Positions 56,580 to 64,000 of a stretch of 64,000 bases of DNA are shown piece after piece (positions within the stretch are counted from its first letter, which is position 1; every line of letters begins with the position of its first letter). The notes beneath the pieces were generated by a model. It had not been told where the DNA came from and searched no databases. It saw only the letters and a program-made list of their open reading frames with translations. A program made the position numbers and the translations under genes. This stretch comes from Novosphingobium sp. BW1 (GTDB lineage: Bacteria > Pseudomonadota > Alphaproteobacteria > Sphingomonadales > Sphingomonadaceae), in contig NZ_VIRF01000041.1 of NCBI RefSeq assembly GCF_008107685.1, positions 248,001-312,000 of the forward strand, read 5' to 3'.

Positions 56580-56594
56580 GGTCGAAAACCGCTT
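56580..56594 (-). repeat. Right terminal inverted repeat of the island
   Basis: Read inward on the minus strand this is AAGCGGTTTTCGACC, next to the TA at 56595-56596. It matches the left-end repeat at 13 of 15 positions. Confidence 0.78.
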
Positions 56595-57463
56595 TAGAGC
56601 GTCGTCAGGATCGCCCCGAAGTCCTTGCCCCCGCCGCCACTCTCGACAAATGCCTCATAGATCGCCTTGGCGTGCTCGGCCATGGGAACTCTGGCGCCGG
56701 CCCCTTTGGCTCCGGCCATCGCCAGCTTCAGGTCCTTGAGCATGAGCGCCGCGGCGAAACCGCCCGCATAATCGTTGTCAGCCGGACTTGCCGCGCCCAC
56801 CCCCGCCATCGGCGTATAATCGTTGAGAGACCAGCAACAGCCCGTTGATCTGGACGAAATATCGTAGAAGGTCTGCGGATCGAGACCGGCCTTTTCGGCC
56901 AGCTTGAGCGCCTCGCAGGTGCCGATCATATGCACTGCAAGCAGCATATTGTTGCACATCTTGGCAATCTGCCCCGCGCCACTTTCACCCGCACGGATTA
57001 CGGCCTTGGCCATGGGCTCAAGCGCCGGCCCGGCGCGCGCGAAAGCCTCGTCCGAACCGCCGACCATGAAAGTCAGCGTTCCCGCACTGGCCGCCGCGAT
57101 TCCACCGGAAACGGGCGCATCGACCATCGGGTAGCCCGCCTCGCGAGCCAGTACCGTGACTTCGCGCGCGGTCTCCAGATCAATGGTCGAACAGTCGATC
57201 AGCACCGCGCCTCTGGGCGCCACCCCGAGCACCTCCTGCGTCAGCACCGCCTTCACAATGGCCCCGTTGGGCAGCATCGAGAGAACAGCCTCGGCCCCCG
57301 CGACGGCCTCTTCCACGCTCGCGCATGGCGTGCAGCCGTGTTCGGCAGCGCGGGCCAATGCCTCGGCCGACAGGTCGAAGGCGCGGACCGCATGCCCCGC
57401 CTTGACCAGGTTCGCGGCCATCCCGCCACCCATGTTGCCAAGCCCGATGAAGGCGATGTTCAT
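56594..57463 (-). CDS. mmsB: 3-hydroxyisobutyrate dehydrogenase
   Basis: Oxidises 3-hydroxyisobutyrate to methylmalonate semialdehyde in valine breakdown. The 289-residue product has the NAD-binding motif GLGNMGGGMAANL, the substrate motif DAPVSGGIAAASAG, and the catalytic Lys in GAGQIAKMCNNMLL. It is the last gene of the valine operon on the minus strand. Its TAA stop includes the TA that borders the right end of the insertion-sequence island, leaving the protein ending (GAILTTL) unchanged. Confidence 0.96.
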   Translation of the reverse strand: MNIAFIGLGNMGGGMAANLVKAGHAVRAFDLSAEALARAAEHGCTPCASVEEAVAGAEAVLSMLPNGAIVKAVLTQEVLGVAPRGAVLIDCSTIDLETAREVTVLAREAGYPMVDAPVSGGIAAASAGTLTFMVGGSDEAFARAGPALEPMAKAVIRAGESGAGQIAKMCNNMLLAVHMIGTCEALKLAEKAGLDPQTFYDISSRSTGCCWSLNDYTPMAGVGAASPADNDYAGGFAAALMLKDLKLAMAGAKGAGARVPMAEHAKAIYEAFVESGGGGKDFGAILTTL

Positions 57464-57546
57464 TGCACAACTCTCCCGTCTTCGGGGGCGACGTCTTCGC
57501 CGTCTCCCGGTGAACTTCCCGACCCTAGCCGCCTGGTGGCCGGACC

Positions 57547-58338
57547 TTACTTGCCTTTCCAGACCCCGGGGCGCTTCTCGACGAAGGCAGCCATACCCTC
57601 GGCCTTGTCCTCGGTGCCCGCGACGACCTGGAAGATGCGGCGCTCCATCAGGAGCCCGGCATCGAGCGTGGTTTCAAAGGCGACGTTCACCGCTTCCTTG
57701 TTCGCCTTGACCGCGAGCGGAGGCAGCGAGGCGATCTTCTCGGCCGCCTTCACCGCCTCGTCGAGGAGCTGCTCGGCGGGCACGATGCGCGCAACGAGGC
57801 CCGCGCGCTCGGCCTCCTCGGCATCCATCATCCGGCCCGTCAGGCACAGGTCCATGGCCTTGGACTTGCCCACCGCGCGCGCGAGGCGTTGCGAGCCGCC
57901 CATGCCCGGAATGACGCCAAGCGTAATCTCGGGCTGTCCGAACTGCGCGTTCTGCGAGGCGATGATGAAGTCAGCCATCATCGCGACCTCGCAGCCTCCG
58001 CCCAGCGCGAAGCCGTTGACAGCCGCGATCCAGGGCTTGCGGGTCGCCTTGACGACCTTGCTCGTCCACTCGGAGAAGAAGTCTTCCGAGAAGAATTCCG
58101 CACCGGACTTGGTCGCCATCTCCTTGATGTCGGCGCCAGCGGCAAAGGCCTTTTCGCCCCAGCCCGTCACCACCGCGCAGCCTTGCGTGGGGTCTGCCTC
58201 GAACGCGGCCATCGCAGCCACCATCTCGGTCATCACGGTCGAATTGAGCGCGTTCAGGGCCTTGGGACGGTTGAGCGTGATCAGCGTGACGGCGCCCCGG
58301 GTCTCGACCAGGAGGGTTTCGTAGGTGGGCTCGGTCAT
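57547..58338 (-). CDS. Enoyl-CoA hydratase
   Basis: A crotonase-fold enzyme of 263 residues that probably hydrates methacrylyl-CoA in the valine pathway. The oxyanion loop is [11 protein letters not shown] and the catalytic Glu pair lies in [14 protein letters not shown] and [19 protein letters not shown]. The ATG at 58338 overlaps the stop of the upstream hydrolase gene (ATGA), so the two are coupled. A general short-chain enoyl-CoA hydratase role is also possible, but the operon context favours valine degradation. Confidence 0.94.
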   Translation of the reverse strand: MTEPTYETLLVETRGAVTLITLNRPKALNALNSTVMTEMVAAMAAFEADPTQGCAVVTGWGEKAFAAGADIKEMATKSGAEFFSEDFFSEWTSKVVKATRKPWIAAVNGFALGGGCEVAMMADFIIASQNAQFGQPEITLGVIPGMGGSQRLARAVGKSKAMDLCLTGRMMDAEEAERAGLVARIVPAEQLLDEAVKAAEKIASLPPLAVKANKEAVNVAFETTLDAGLLMERRIFQVVAGTEDKAEGMAAFVEKRPGVWKGK

Positions 58339-59378
58339 AGGGGATTCCATTCCTCGGTTGGGGCAAGCGGCGCGAAGATGGCCGCGATGGCCGCATCTGT
58401 CACGCCTTTGGGCGTGGCCGGGTTCCAGGCCGGCGCATTGTCCTTGTCGACGATGACCGCACGCACGCCCTCGGCAAAGTCGGGCAGGACCAGCACTCGT
58501 GCGGCGATCCGGTATTCCATCGCCATCTCGTCAGCGAAGCTCTCCAGCGTCAGGGACTCGGCGAGTTCACGCAGCGCAACCTTGCAGGCCTGCGGGCTCT
58601 TGGTGCGCAGTGTGGCCAATTCCTTCGCAGCCCAATCGCTGTCGTCAGCTTCGAGCGAGGCGAGAATTTCCTCAAGCGTGTCGAAGGCGAAGTGCCGGGC
58701 AATCTGCGCCTCATTAGCTGCGACCTTGGCTTCTGGCGGCACCTCGGCCAGGTCCGAGAGCACGCTCTCGATCCCCTCACCCTCGCCGATCCGGCGCTTG
58801 GCCTCACCCTGCGCCGAAACGGGCAGATAATGCGTGGCAAGGCCGGTGTGGAGGCACTCCGCCCCGTCAAACCGCGCGCCGGCCAGCGCCAAGAAGTGGC
58901 CGATCCGCCCCGGCAGTCGTGAGAGGTACCACCCCCCGCCGACATCTGGGAAAAGACCGATGCCAGTCTCGGGCATTGCAAAGCGCGTGTTCTCGGTCGC
59001 CACGCGGTAGGTCGCAGGCTGTGCGAGACCCACGCCCCCGCCCATCGTTATCCCGTCCATGAAGGCAACGACCGGCTTGGCGTACGTAAACAACAGGTGA
59101 TTGAGGCGGTATTCATGAAGGAAGAAGCGGCGGCCCGAAATGCCGCCATCCTCCAGCGCAGAGCGGCGCAGGAGGTTGATGTCGCCGCCGGCGCAGAACC
59201 CCCGACCTTCGGCGTGCTCAATGATGACAACGCCCACACTGTCATCCTGAGCAAAGGCCTGGAGGGCCTCGATCATGGTCTCGCACATCGCCGTCGTCAG
59301 GGCGTGAATGGCCTTGGGACGGTTGAGCGAGATAATGGCGGCAGCACCCTCGCGCCGGGTCAGCACTTCATCAGTCAT
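58335..59378 (-). CDS. 3-hydroxyisobutyryl-CoA hydrolase
   Basis: Releases CoA from 3-hydroxyisobutyryl-CoA. The 347-residue product has the crotonase fold with the HIBCH features [31 protein letters not shown], and [20 protein letters not shown]. The extended C-terminal helical part distinguishes it from enoyl-CoA hydratases. It lies 16 bp after the acyl-CoA dehydrogenase gene and overlaps the enoyl-CoA hydratase gene by 4 bp. Confidence 0.95.
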   Translation of the reverse strand: MTDEVLTRREGAAAIISLNRPKAIHALTTAMCETMIEALQAFAQDDSVGVVIIEHAEGRGFCAGGDINLLRRSALEDGGISGRRFFLHEYRLNHLLFTYAKPVVAFMDGITMGGGVGLAQPATYRVATENTRFAMPETGIGLFPDVGGGWYLSRLPGRIGHFLALAGARFDGAECLHTGLATHYLPVSAQGEAKRRIGEGEGIESVLSDLAEVPPEAKVAANEAQIARHFAFDTLEEILASLEADDSDWAAKELATLRTKSPQACKVALRELAESLTLESFADEMAMEYRIAARVLVLPDFAEGVRAVIVDKDNAPAWNPATPKGVTDAAIAAIFAPLAPTEEWNPL

Positions 59379-59394
59379 TTCATCACCCTAACGC

Positions 59395-60537
59395 CTAGTT
59401 CAGGAGGTCGCGACCGATAATCATGCGCATGACCTCGTTCGTCCCCTCGAGGATGCGATGGACGCGCAGATCCCGCCAGAATCGCTCGATGGGATAATCG
59501 CGCAAGTAGCCGTAGCCACCGAAAAGCTGGAGCGCCCGGTCAACCACCGAGGAGCCCGTGTCGGTCGCCATCATCTTGGCCATGGCCGCAAAGCGGGTCT
59601 TGTCGGGCGCCCCGGCCGTGACCTTGGCCGCCGCAAGATAGAGGAGCGCGCGCGCGGCTTCGAGTTCGGTCGCCATCTCGGCAAGCTGGAACTGCGTATT
59701 CTGGAACGTAGCGAGCGGCTGGTCGAACTGCTTTCGGTCCTTCACGTAGGCAATCGCTTCATCAAGACAGCGCTGCGCACCGCCGAGCGAACAGGCGCCG
59801 ATGTTGAGACGACCACCATCGAGCCCGGCCATGGCGAACTTGAAGCCATCGCCTTGCGCGCCCACGCGGTTGGCGGCGGACACCCGGCAATCGTCGAGGA
59901 TCACCTGGGCGGTGGGCGAGGCGTTCCAGCCCAGCTTCTTCTCGGGCGCACCGAAGGAGAGGCCCTCCATGCCCTTTTCCAGAAGGAAGCAGGAGATCCC
60001 GCGCGTCTTGTGCTCTCCCGTGCGCGCCATGACGAGGTAGATATCGTTTACCCCCCCACCGGAAATGAACTGCTTGGTGCCGTTAAGGATATAGTCCTCG
60101 CCCTCACGCCGCGCGGTCGTCTTGAGCGCGGCTGCGTCCGAACCCGAGGAAGGTTCGGTGAGGCAGTAGGAGGCAATCGCCTCCATTGCGACCAGGCGGG
60201 GCAAGTAGCGTTCCTTGAGCGCAGCATCACCGAAGCTGTCGAGCATCCAGGTCGCCATGTTGTGGATCGAGATATAGGCGCTCGTCGCCGGGCACCCATA
60301 GGCCATGGCCTCCATGATGAGGGCAGCCTCCAGACGGCCAAGGCCAATGCCCCCACCTTCTTCCGAGACATAGATCGCTCCGAAACCCTGCTCGCCGGCT
60401 GCCTTCCAGACGTCGACAGGGTAATGGGCACTTTCGTCCCACTCGGCCGCGAACGGGGTGATCTTCTCGGCGGTGAACTTCGCGGCCATATCGCGGATCG
60501 CGACCTGGTCCTCGCTGAAGGCAAAGGAATCGGTCAT
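59395..60537 (-). CDS. Acyl-CoA dehydrogenase, probable isobutyryl-CoA dehydrogenase
   Basis: An FAD enzyme of 380 residues that probably converts isobutyryl-CoA to methacrylyl-CoA. Recognisable parts are SYCLTEPSSGSDAAALKTTA, the flavin-binding KQFISGGGVNDIYLVMARTG, RKQFDQPLATFQNTQFQLAE, LQLFGGYGYLRDYPIERFWR and the C-terminal catalytic Glu in ILEGTNEVMRMII. The gene is inside the valine operon, which supports this substrate over a straight-chain acyl-CoA. Confidence 0.93.
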   Translation of the reverse strand: MTDSFAFSEDQVAIRDMAAKFTAEKITPFAAEWDESAHYPVDVWKAAGEQGFGAIYVSEEGGGIGLGRLEAALIMEAMAYGCPATSAYISIHNMATWMLDSFGDAALKERYLPRLVAMEAIASYCLTEPSSGSDAAALKTTARREGEDYILNGTKQFISGGGVNDIYLVMARTGEHKTRGISCFLLEKGMEGLSFGAPEKKLGWNASPTAQVILDDCRVSAANRVGAQGDGFKFAMAGLDGGRLNIGACSLGGAQRCLDEAIAYVKDRKQFDQPLATFQNTQFQLAEMATELEAARALLYLAAAKVTAGAPDKTRFAAMAKMMATDTGSSVVDRALQLFGGYGYLRDYPIERFWRDLRVHRILEGTNEVMRMIIGRDLLN

Positions 60538-60572
60538 TTTCGTTCAGGACTCTCTCATGGATCTGGTGCCTC

Positions 60573-61058
60573 TTATGGACACTTGGTGTAGGTCAGCTGT
60601 TCAGGCGCGGCGTCCGCGCCCTTGTCGGTGCGCACGAGGGTGGCGCCCCCATCGGGCGAACGCAAGGTGACATCGAGGTCCCAGGTCTCCCCCTCGCCCT
60701 CGAAGGCGAAGGCACCTGTCACTTCATTCTCCGCGATGGACTCGATCTCGCCCATATCCGCCATCGATTCGTAGAATTCCAGGTCCTTCGCGCCGACCTT
60801 CATCAGCCCCTTGGCCGCGGCCGGATCGCCGGTGCAATCCAGCTTCACCAAGCCCCAGCGCCCACGCAGCATCGGCGGGATCGAGTTGGTGTCGACGAGG
60901 TCGGTCGCCGAGGCCGTGGGTTCGGGTAGCGCAGGTTCCCTCATCCCTCCATCCCCGATCGACGCGACTTCGCTGGACGCCTCTTGCGGTTCGGGTTCGG
61001 ACGAGCAGGCCGCAAGCAGCGCCATGAGAGGAAAAGTGAGAACGAGGCCGCGACACAT
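60573..61058 (-). CDS. Uncharacterised lipoprotein
   Basis: A 161-residue predicted lipoprotein: LVLTFPLMALLAACSSEPEP sets the lipobox Cys near residue 18. A Glu/Ser/Pro-rich linker precedes a compact domain with MLRGRWGLVKLDCTGDPAAA, DLEFYESMADMGEIESIAEN and FEGEGETWDLDVTLR. The frame is open upstream to 61118, but the lipoprotein signal begins at the ATG at 61058. It lies within the valine gene series, 125 bp after mmsA and 35 bp before the dehydrogenase gene. A role in the pathway is not evident. Confidence 0.78.
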   Translation of the reverse strand: MCRGLVLTFPLMALLAACSSEPEPQEASSEVASIGDGGMREPALPEPTASATDLVDTNSIPPMLRGRWGLVKLDCTGDPAAAKGLMKVGAKDLEFYESMADMGEIESIAENEVTGAFAFEGEGETWDLDVTLRSPDGGATLVRTDKGADAAPEQLTYTKCP

Positions 61059-61183
61059 CTTGGAGCACTCCTGCAAGGCTGGGCCGGCCGGAGCGGCCGA
61101 CGAGATGACATGCGACAAGAACCCCCGTTCACCCGTTCGTGTTCCTTCTTGCTGCGCGACCGGCGACTTTCCAAGTCCAGGCC

Positions 61184-62686
61184 TCAGGCCATCGTCGGGA
61201 TGATGAAGGCGCTGTCGCCCGCCCCACCGCCATCAGGCCAGCGCTGGTTGACAAGCTTGGTCTTGGTCCAGAACCGCAGCCCTTCCATCCCATACTGGTT
61301 GTGATCGCCAAAGGCCGAGCGCTTCCAGCCGCCGAAGCTATGGTAGGAAACCGGCACCGGAATGGGCACGTTGATACCAACCATGCCGACTTCGACGCGG
61401 GCGGCAAATTCGCGAGCAGCATGGCCGTCGCGCGTAAAAATGGACACGCCGTTGCCATACTGGTGGCGCGAAGGAAGCGCGAGCGCCTCCTCGAAACTTT
61501 GCGCGCGCACGATCTGGAGCACCGGCCCGAATATCTCCTCCTTGTAGGCCGACATCTCGGGCGTCACCCGGTCGAACAGCGTAGGCCCAAGGAAATAACC
61601 CTCCTCATAGCCCTGGAGCGTGAAGCCGCGTCCGTCCGTGACCAGTTCAGCCCCTTCCTTGATGCCGGTTGCAATCCAGTCCTCGATCCGCGCCTTGTGC
61701 TGCGCGGTGACGACGGGCCCGTACTGCGCCTCGGGATCGGTCGAGATGCCGACCTTAAGCCTCGCGATTGAGCGCACCAGCTTGGCACGCAGGGCCTCCG
61801 CGGTTTCCTCGCCCACGGGCACCACGACGGGAAGCGCCATGCAGCGCTCGCCCGCCGAGCCGAAGGCCGCGCCGACAAGGTCCTTGACTGTGCGATCCAG
61901 CTCGGCATCGGGCATGACGATAGCGTGGTTCTTCGCTCCGCCCATCGCCTGAACCCGCTTACCGGCAGCGCTTCCACGGCTGTAGACATAGTGCGCGATA
62001 TCCGATGACCCGACGAAGCTGACCGCCGCGATGTCAGGGTGATCGAGGATCGCATCGACCATGACCTTGTCGCCATGCACAACCTGCAGCACGCCGTCGG
62101 GCGCTCCCGCCTCGCGCAGCAGTTCGCACAGGCGATTGGGTACCGAAGGGTCGCGCTCGGATGGCTTGAGGATGAAGGTGTTCCCGCAAGCGACGGCGGG
62201 CGCAAACATCCACATCGGGATCATCGCGGGGAAGTTGAACGGAGTGATCCCCGCCCCCACGCCCAGCGGCTGGCGCATCGCGTAGACATCGATGCCCGGC
62301 CCTGCTCCAAGGCTGTATTCGCCCTTGAGCGCCTGCGGGGTGCCGCAGCAGAATTCGACCACCTCAAGACCGCGCTGGATATCGCCCTTTGCATCCTCGA
62401 CCACCTTGCCGTGCTCGCTGGAGAGGAGCTCGGCCAGTTCCTGCATGTTTGCCTCGATCAGCTGCTTGAAGGCGAACATCACGCGCGCCCGCTTTTGCGG
62501 ATTGAGCGCGGCCCAGACCGGCTGGGCTTCCTTCGCAGCCGCGACGGCGCGGTCCAGATCGGCATCATCTCCCAAAACGACTTCTGCCTGAACCACGCCG
62601 CGGTTCGGATCGTACACGGGCCCGGTCCGGGGCGCTCCGAAGCCGCCGCCCGCTCCGCCTGCGATCCTGTGTTCGATCCGTCGCAT
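61184..62686 (-). CDS. mmsA: CoA-acylating methylmalonate-semialdehyde dehydrogenase
   Basis: Converts methylmalonate semialdehyde to propionyl-CoA with NAD and CoA, the last step of valine degradation here. The 500-residue aldehyde-dehydrogenase has GITPFNFPAMIPMWMFAPA, FVGSSDIAHYVY, the general-base-region GGAKNHAIVMPDA and the catalytic Cys in SAGERCMALPVVVP. Its C-terminal FGGWKRSAFGDHNQYGMEGL is typical of MmsA. The ATG at 62686 is chosen over 62710 for a better ribosome site (AGAGG). It is the first gene of the operon and divergent from the LysR gene. Confidence 0.96.
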   Translation of the reverse strand: MRRIEHRIAGGAGGGFGAPRTGPVYDPNRGVVQAEVVLGDDADLDRAVAAAKEAQPVWAALNPQKRARVMFAFKQLIEANMQELAELLSSEHGKVVEDAKGDIQRGLEVVEFCCGTPQALKGEYSLGAGPGIDVYAMRQPLGVGAGITPFNFPAMIPMWMFAPAVACGNTFILKPSERDPSVPNRLCELLREAGAPDGVLQVVHGDKVMVDAILDHPDIAAVSFVGSSDIAHYVYSRGSAAGKRVQAMGGAKNHAIVMPDAELDRTVKDLVGAAFGSAGERCMALPVVVPVGEETAEALRAKLVRSIARLKVGISTDPEAQYGPVVTAQHKARIEDWIATGIKEGAELVTDGRGFTLQGYEEGYFLGPTLFDRVTPEMSAYKEEIFGPVLQIVRAQSFEEALALPSRHQYGNGVSIFTRDGHAAREFAARVEVGMVGINVPIPVPVSYHSFGGWKRSAFGDHNQYGMEGLRFWTKTKLVNQRWPDGGGAGDSAFIIPTMA

Positions 62687-62790
62687 CCTCTTTCCTCTCG
62701 TCATCGCCATGGGTGGCGCTCGATGACGCCCCCAAATGTGCTGTACCGCTTCTTTTTTCGTCCGGTTACGGCCGGGATAGGATCGACACT

Positions 62791-62838
62791 ATTTGCAGGC
62801 AAGGTGCGTTTTTGTAATACTAACCTGCAAATTTGCAG
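62791..62838. promoter_or_regulatory. Probable LysR operator between mmsA and the LysR gene
   Basis: A perfect 14-bp palindrome CTGCAAATTTGCAG lies at 62825-62838. Its half-site ATTTGCAG (62831-62838) is repeated directly at 62791-62798, 40 bp away, about four helical turns. LysR regulators often bind such paired sites between divergent genes. Confidence 0.55.
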
Positions 62839-62870
62839 CCATTAACACAGCCGCGGACGCAAGCTACCCC

Positions 62871-63824
62871 ATGCCCATTCCCGACGCCGACTGGAGCGAC
62901 TACCAGGCCTTCCTCGCCATCGCCCGCAGTGGCCAGTTAGCCCGTGCGGCCCGCCGCCTCGGCGTGAACCCGACCACAATGGGCCGCCGCCTGCGCCGCC
63001 TCGAAGCCGCGCTGGGCACCACCCTCTTCGAGCAGACCCGCACCGGACAGGTCCTCACCGAAGCGGGTGAGACCCTGCTGACCGCGGTCGAACAGATGGA
63101 CCGCGCTGCGGCCGGTATCACGGGATCGGGCGAAGGCGAGGACGGGCTGACCGGCACCTTGCGGATCGGCACACCGGAAGGCTTTGCAACCGATTTTCTC
63201 AGCCCCCGCCTCGCGCATTTCCAGTCGCTTCACCCCGGCCTGTCGATCGACCTTGTCTCCGCGCCCGGCGAGGCGCTCAGTCCCGGGCGGCGCGAGGCCG
63301 ATGTCGCCATTGTCCTGGCCCGGCCACGCAAGGGCCCGCTCGTCGCGCACAAGCTCGCCGACTATGCGCTCGGCCTCTACGCTTCGGCGGACTACCTTGC
63401 CGGGCACGGGGTTCCCCAGGCGCCCGCCGATCTCCTCGAAGGGCATCGCCTTGTGGGCTACATCCCCGACCGGCTCCACGCGCCCGAACTGCGCTATCTC
63501 GACGAGGTCCATCCCGCACTCAAAGCCAGCCTGCGCGCGCCCAGCATCACAGCGCAGTACAGTCTCATCGCCAACGGGGCCGGTGTCGGCGTGCTCCCCG
63601 CCTTCATCGCACACGCCGATCCGCGCCTCGTCCCGGTGCTGTCCGACGTTCGGTTAGAACGCGCCTTCTGGTTCGTCACACACGAGGATATCCGCCGTTT
63701 GCCGCGCATCCGCGCCTTCCGGCAATGGCTTGACGAAACGGTCCGTGCGGGCGAGGAGGTCCTCATGCCGCGAAGCGCACGCGCCGCGCCCGAAAACGCA
63801 CGTAAAAAGGAACTCCCATCTTGA
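62871..63824 (+). CDS. LysR-family transcriptional regulator
   Basis: A 317-residue LysR regulator. The helix-turn-helix lies near residues 15-45 in YQAFLAIARSGQLARAARRL, then GVNPTTMGRRLRRLEAALG. The effector-binding domain follows from about 90 (GTLRIGTPEGFATDFLSPRL). The ATG at 62871 is chosen because the DNA-binding domain begins just after it. It is divergent from the valine operon, so it is likely to control mmsA and the rest. The inducer is unknown, although a valine-pathway intermediate is plausible. Its stop overlaps the start of the flavin reductase gene. Confidence 0.9.
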   Translation: MPIPDADWSDYQAFLAIARSGQLARAARRLGVNPTTMGRRLRRLEAALGTTLFEQTRTGQVLTEAGETLLTAVEQMDRAAAGITGSGEGEDGLTGTLRIGTPEGFATDFLSPRLAHFQSLHPGLSIDLVSAPGEALSPGRREADVAIVLARPRKGPLVAHKLADYALGLYASADYLAGHGVPQAPADLLEGHRLVGYIPDRLHAPELRYLDEVHPALKASLRAPSITAQYSLIANGAGVGVLPAFIAHADPRLVPVLSDVRLERAFWFVTHEDIRRLPRIRAFRQWLDETVRAGEEVLMPRSARAAPENARKKELPS

Positions 63825-64000
63825 CGACAACCACGATCGATCCGGCCGAATTCCGCAAGGTCCTCGGCAGCTACCCGACGGGTGTGTGCGTCATCACCGC
63901 GCTGGACGGCGAGAAGCCGGCCGGCATGGTCGTCGGCTCGTTCACCTCTGTCTCGCTCGATCCCCCGCTTGTCGGCTTCTTCCCGGACAAGTCGTCCTCG
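63821..64000 (+). CDS. Flavin-reductase-like FMN-binding protein, C-terminus beyond the window
   Basis: Only the first 60 residues are in the window. They read FRKVLGSYPTGVCVITAL, then AGMVVGSFTSVSLDPPLVGF, which is the start of the flavin reductase (DIM6/NTAB) domain. The likely start is a TTG at 63821 overlapping the LysR stop (TTGA), with AAAAGGA upstream. Such proteins supply reduced flavin to a monooxygenase; the partner is not visible here. Confidence 0.8.
   Translation, partial: MTTTTIDPAEFRKVLGSYPTGVCVITALDGEKPAGMVVGSFTSVSLDPPLVGFFPDKSSS

Larger units (their letters stand above)
55339..56596. mobile_element. Nested, decayed insertion-sequence island (IS630-like ends with IS110-like insert)
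   Basis: The island is bounded by TA dinucleotides (55339-55340 and 56595-56596) and imperfect inverted repeats, as expected for an IS630/Tc1-type element that duplicates TA. Inside are a broken IS630-type transposase on the minus strand and a broken IS110-type transposase on the plus strand. The stretch 56291-56579 has no readable gene; part of it may be IS110-type end sequence. Neither transposase can be functional. The island sits between two convergent genes and adds about 1.26 kb. Confidence 0.8.

Overview
The window is a GC-rich chromosomal segment that reads as an alphaproteobacterium of the order Sphingomonadales, probably close to Novosphingobium. The evidence is gene content and order: an lptD-surA-pdxA-rsmA block, HdaA and a DUF2066-like gene beside purMN, DUF2794, a FecI/FecR/TonB-receptor module, and a circularly permuted two-piece tmRNA with an ANDNEALALAA tag. 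No species can be fixed from sequence alone. Most genes are core housekeeping genes on both strands. The only clearly mobile DNA is a decayed, nested insertion-sequence island at 55.3-56.6 kb.

Layout. 0-5.8 kb (minus): an ECF sigma factor, its FecR anti-sigma partner, an STN-bearing TonB-dependent receptor, and a purple-acid-phosphatase-like metallophosphoesterase cut by the window edge. These look like one surface-signalling and uptake unit. 5.8-8.6 kb: an NAD-salvage island in which nrtR-pncB (minus) faces a nicotinamidase-like gene (plus). 9.5-15.4 kb: three tightly packed signalling genes (a hybrid histidine kinase with three receiver domains, a CheR-type methyltransferase, and an HWE kinase between two receiver domains). 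15.5-24.8 kb: a small unknown ORF, a low-molecular-weight phosphatase, a decayed GNAT acetyltransferase, purC with a strong terminator, an M16 peptidase, gph, glmU, a TPR protein and an AIM24-family protein. 25-31 kb: glmS, a GGDEF-EAL protein, purQ and purS. 31-37 kb: an SDR, DUF2794, cysE, hdaA, a DUF2066-like gene, purM and a purN-YjbR fusion. 37-47 kb: ndk, two small proteins, holC and pepA, facing the lptD-surA-pdxA-rsmA operon. 47-55 kb: a PilZ protein, an NHL-repeat protein, malate synthase G, a small membrane protein, the tmRNA, mscL, lemA with two TPM-domain genes, and a Nudix hydrolase. 55.3-56.6 kb: the insertion-sequence island. 56.6-64 kb: a valine-degradation operon (mmsA, a lipoprotein gene, an acyl-CoA dehydrogenase, hibch, an enoyl-CoA hydratase, mmsB) facing a LysR regulator and the start of a flavin reductase.

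How the parts work together. Purine synthesis (purC, purS, purQ, purM, purN) is scattered over several loci. GlmS and GlmU feed UDP-GlcNAc synthesis, and LptD and SurA serve outer-membrane assembly. The valine operon converts isobutyryl-CoA to propionyl-CoA. No CRISPR array, tRNA, rRNA, prophage or evident new defence system was found. The least ordinary observations are the permuted tmRNA, an IS insertion exactly at the TA shared by two convergent stop codons, the PurN-YjbR fusion, the receptor-phosphatase linkage, a basic insert in HdaA and a visibly decaying GNAT gene.
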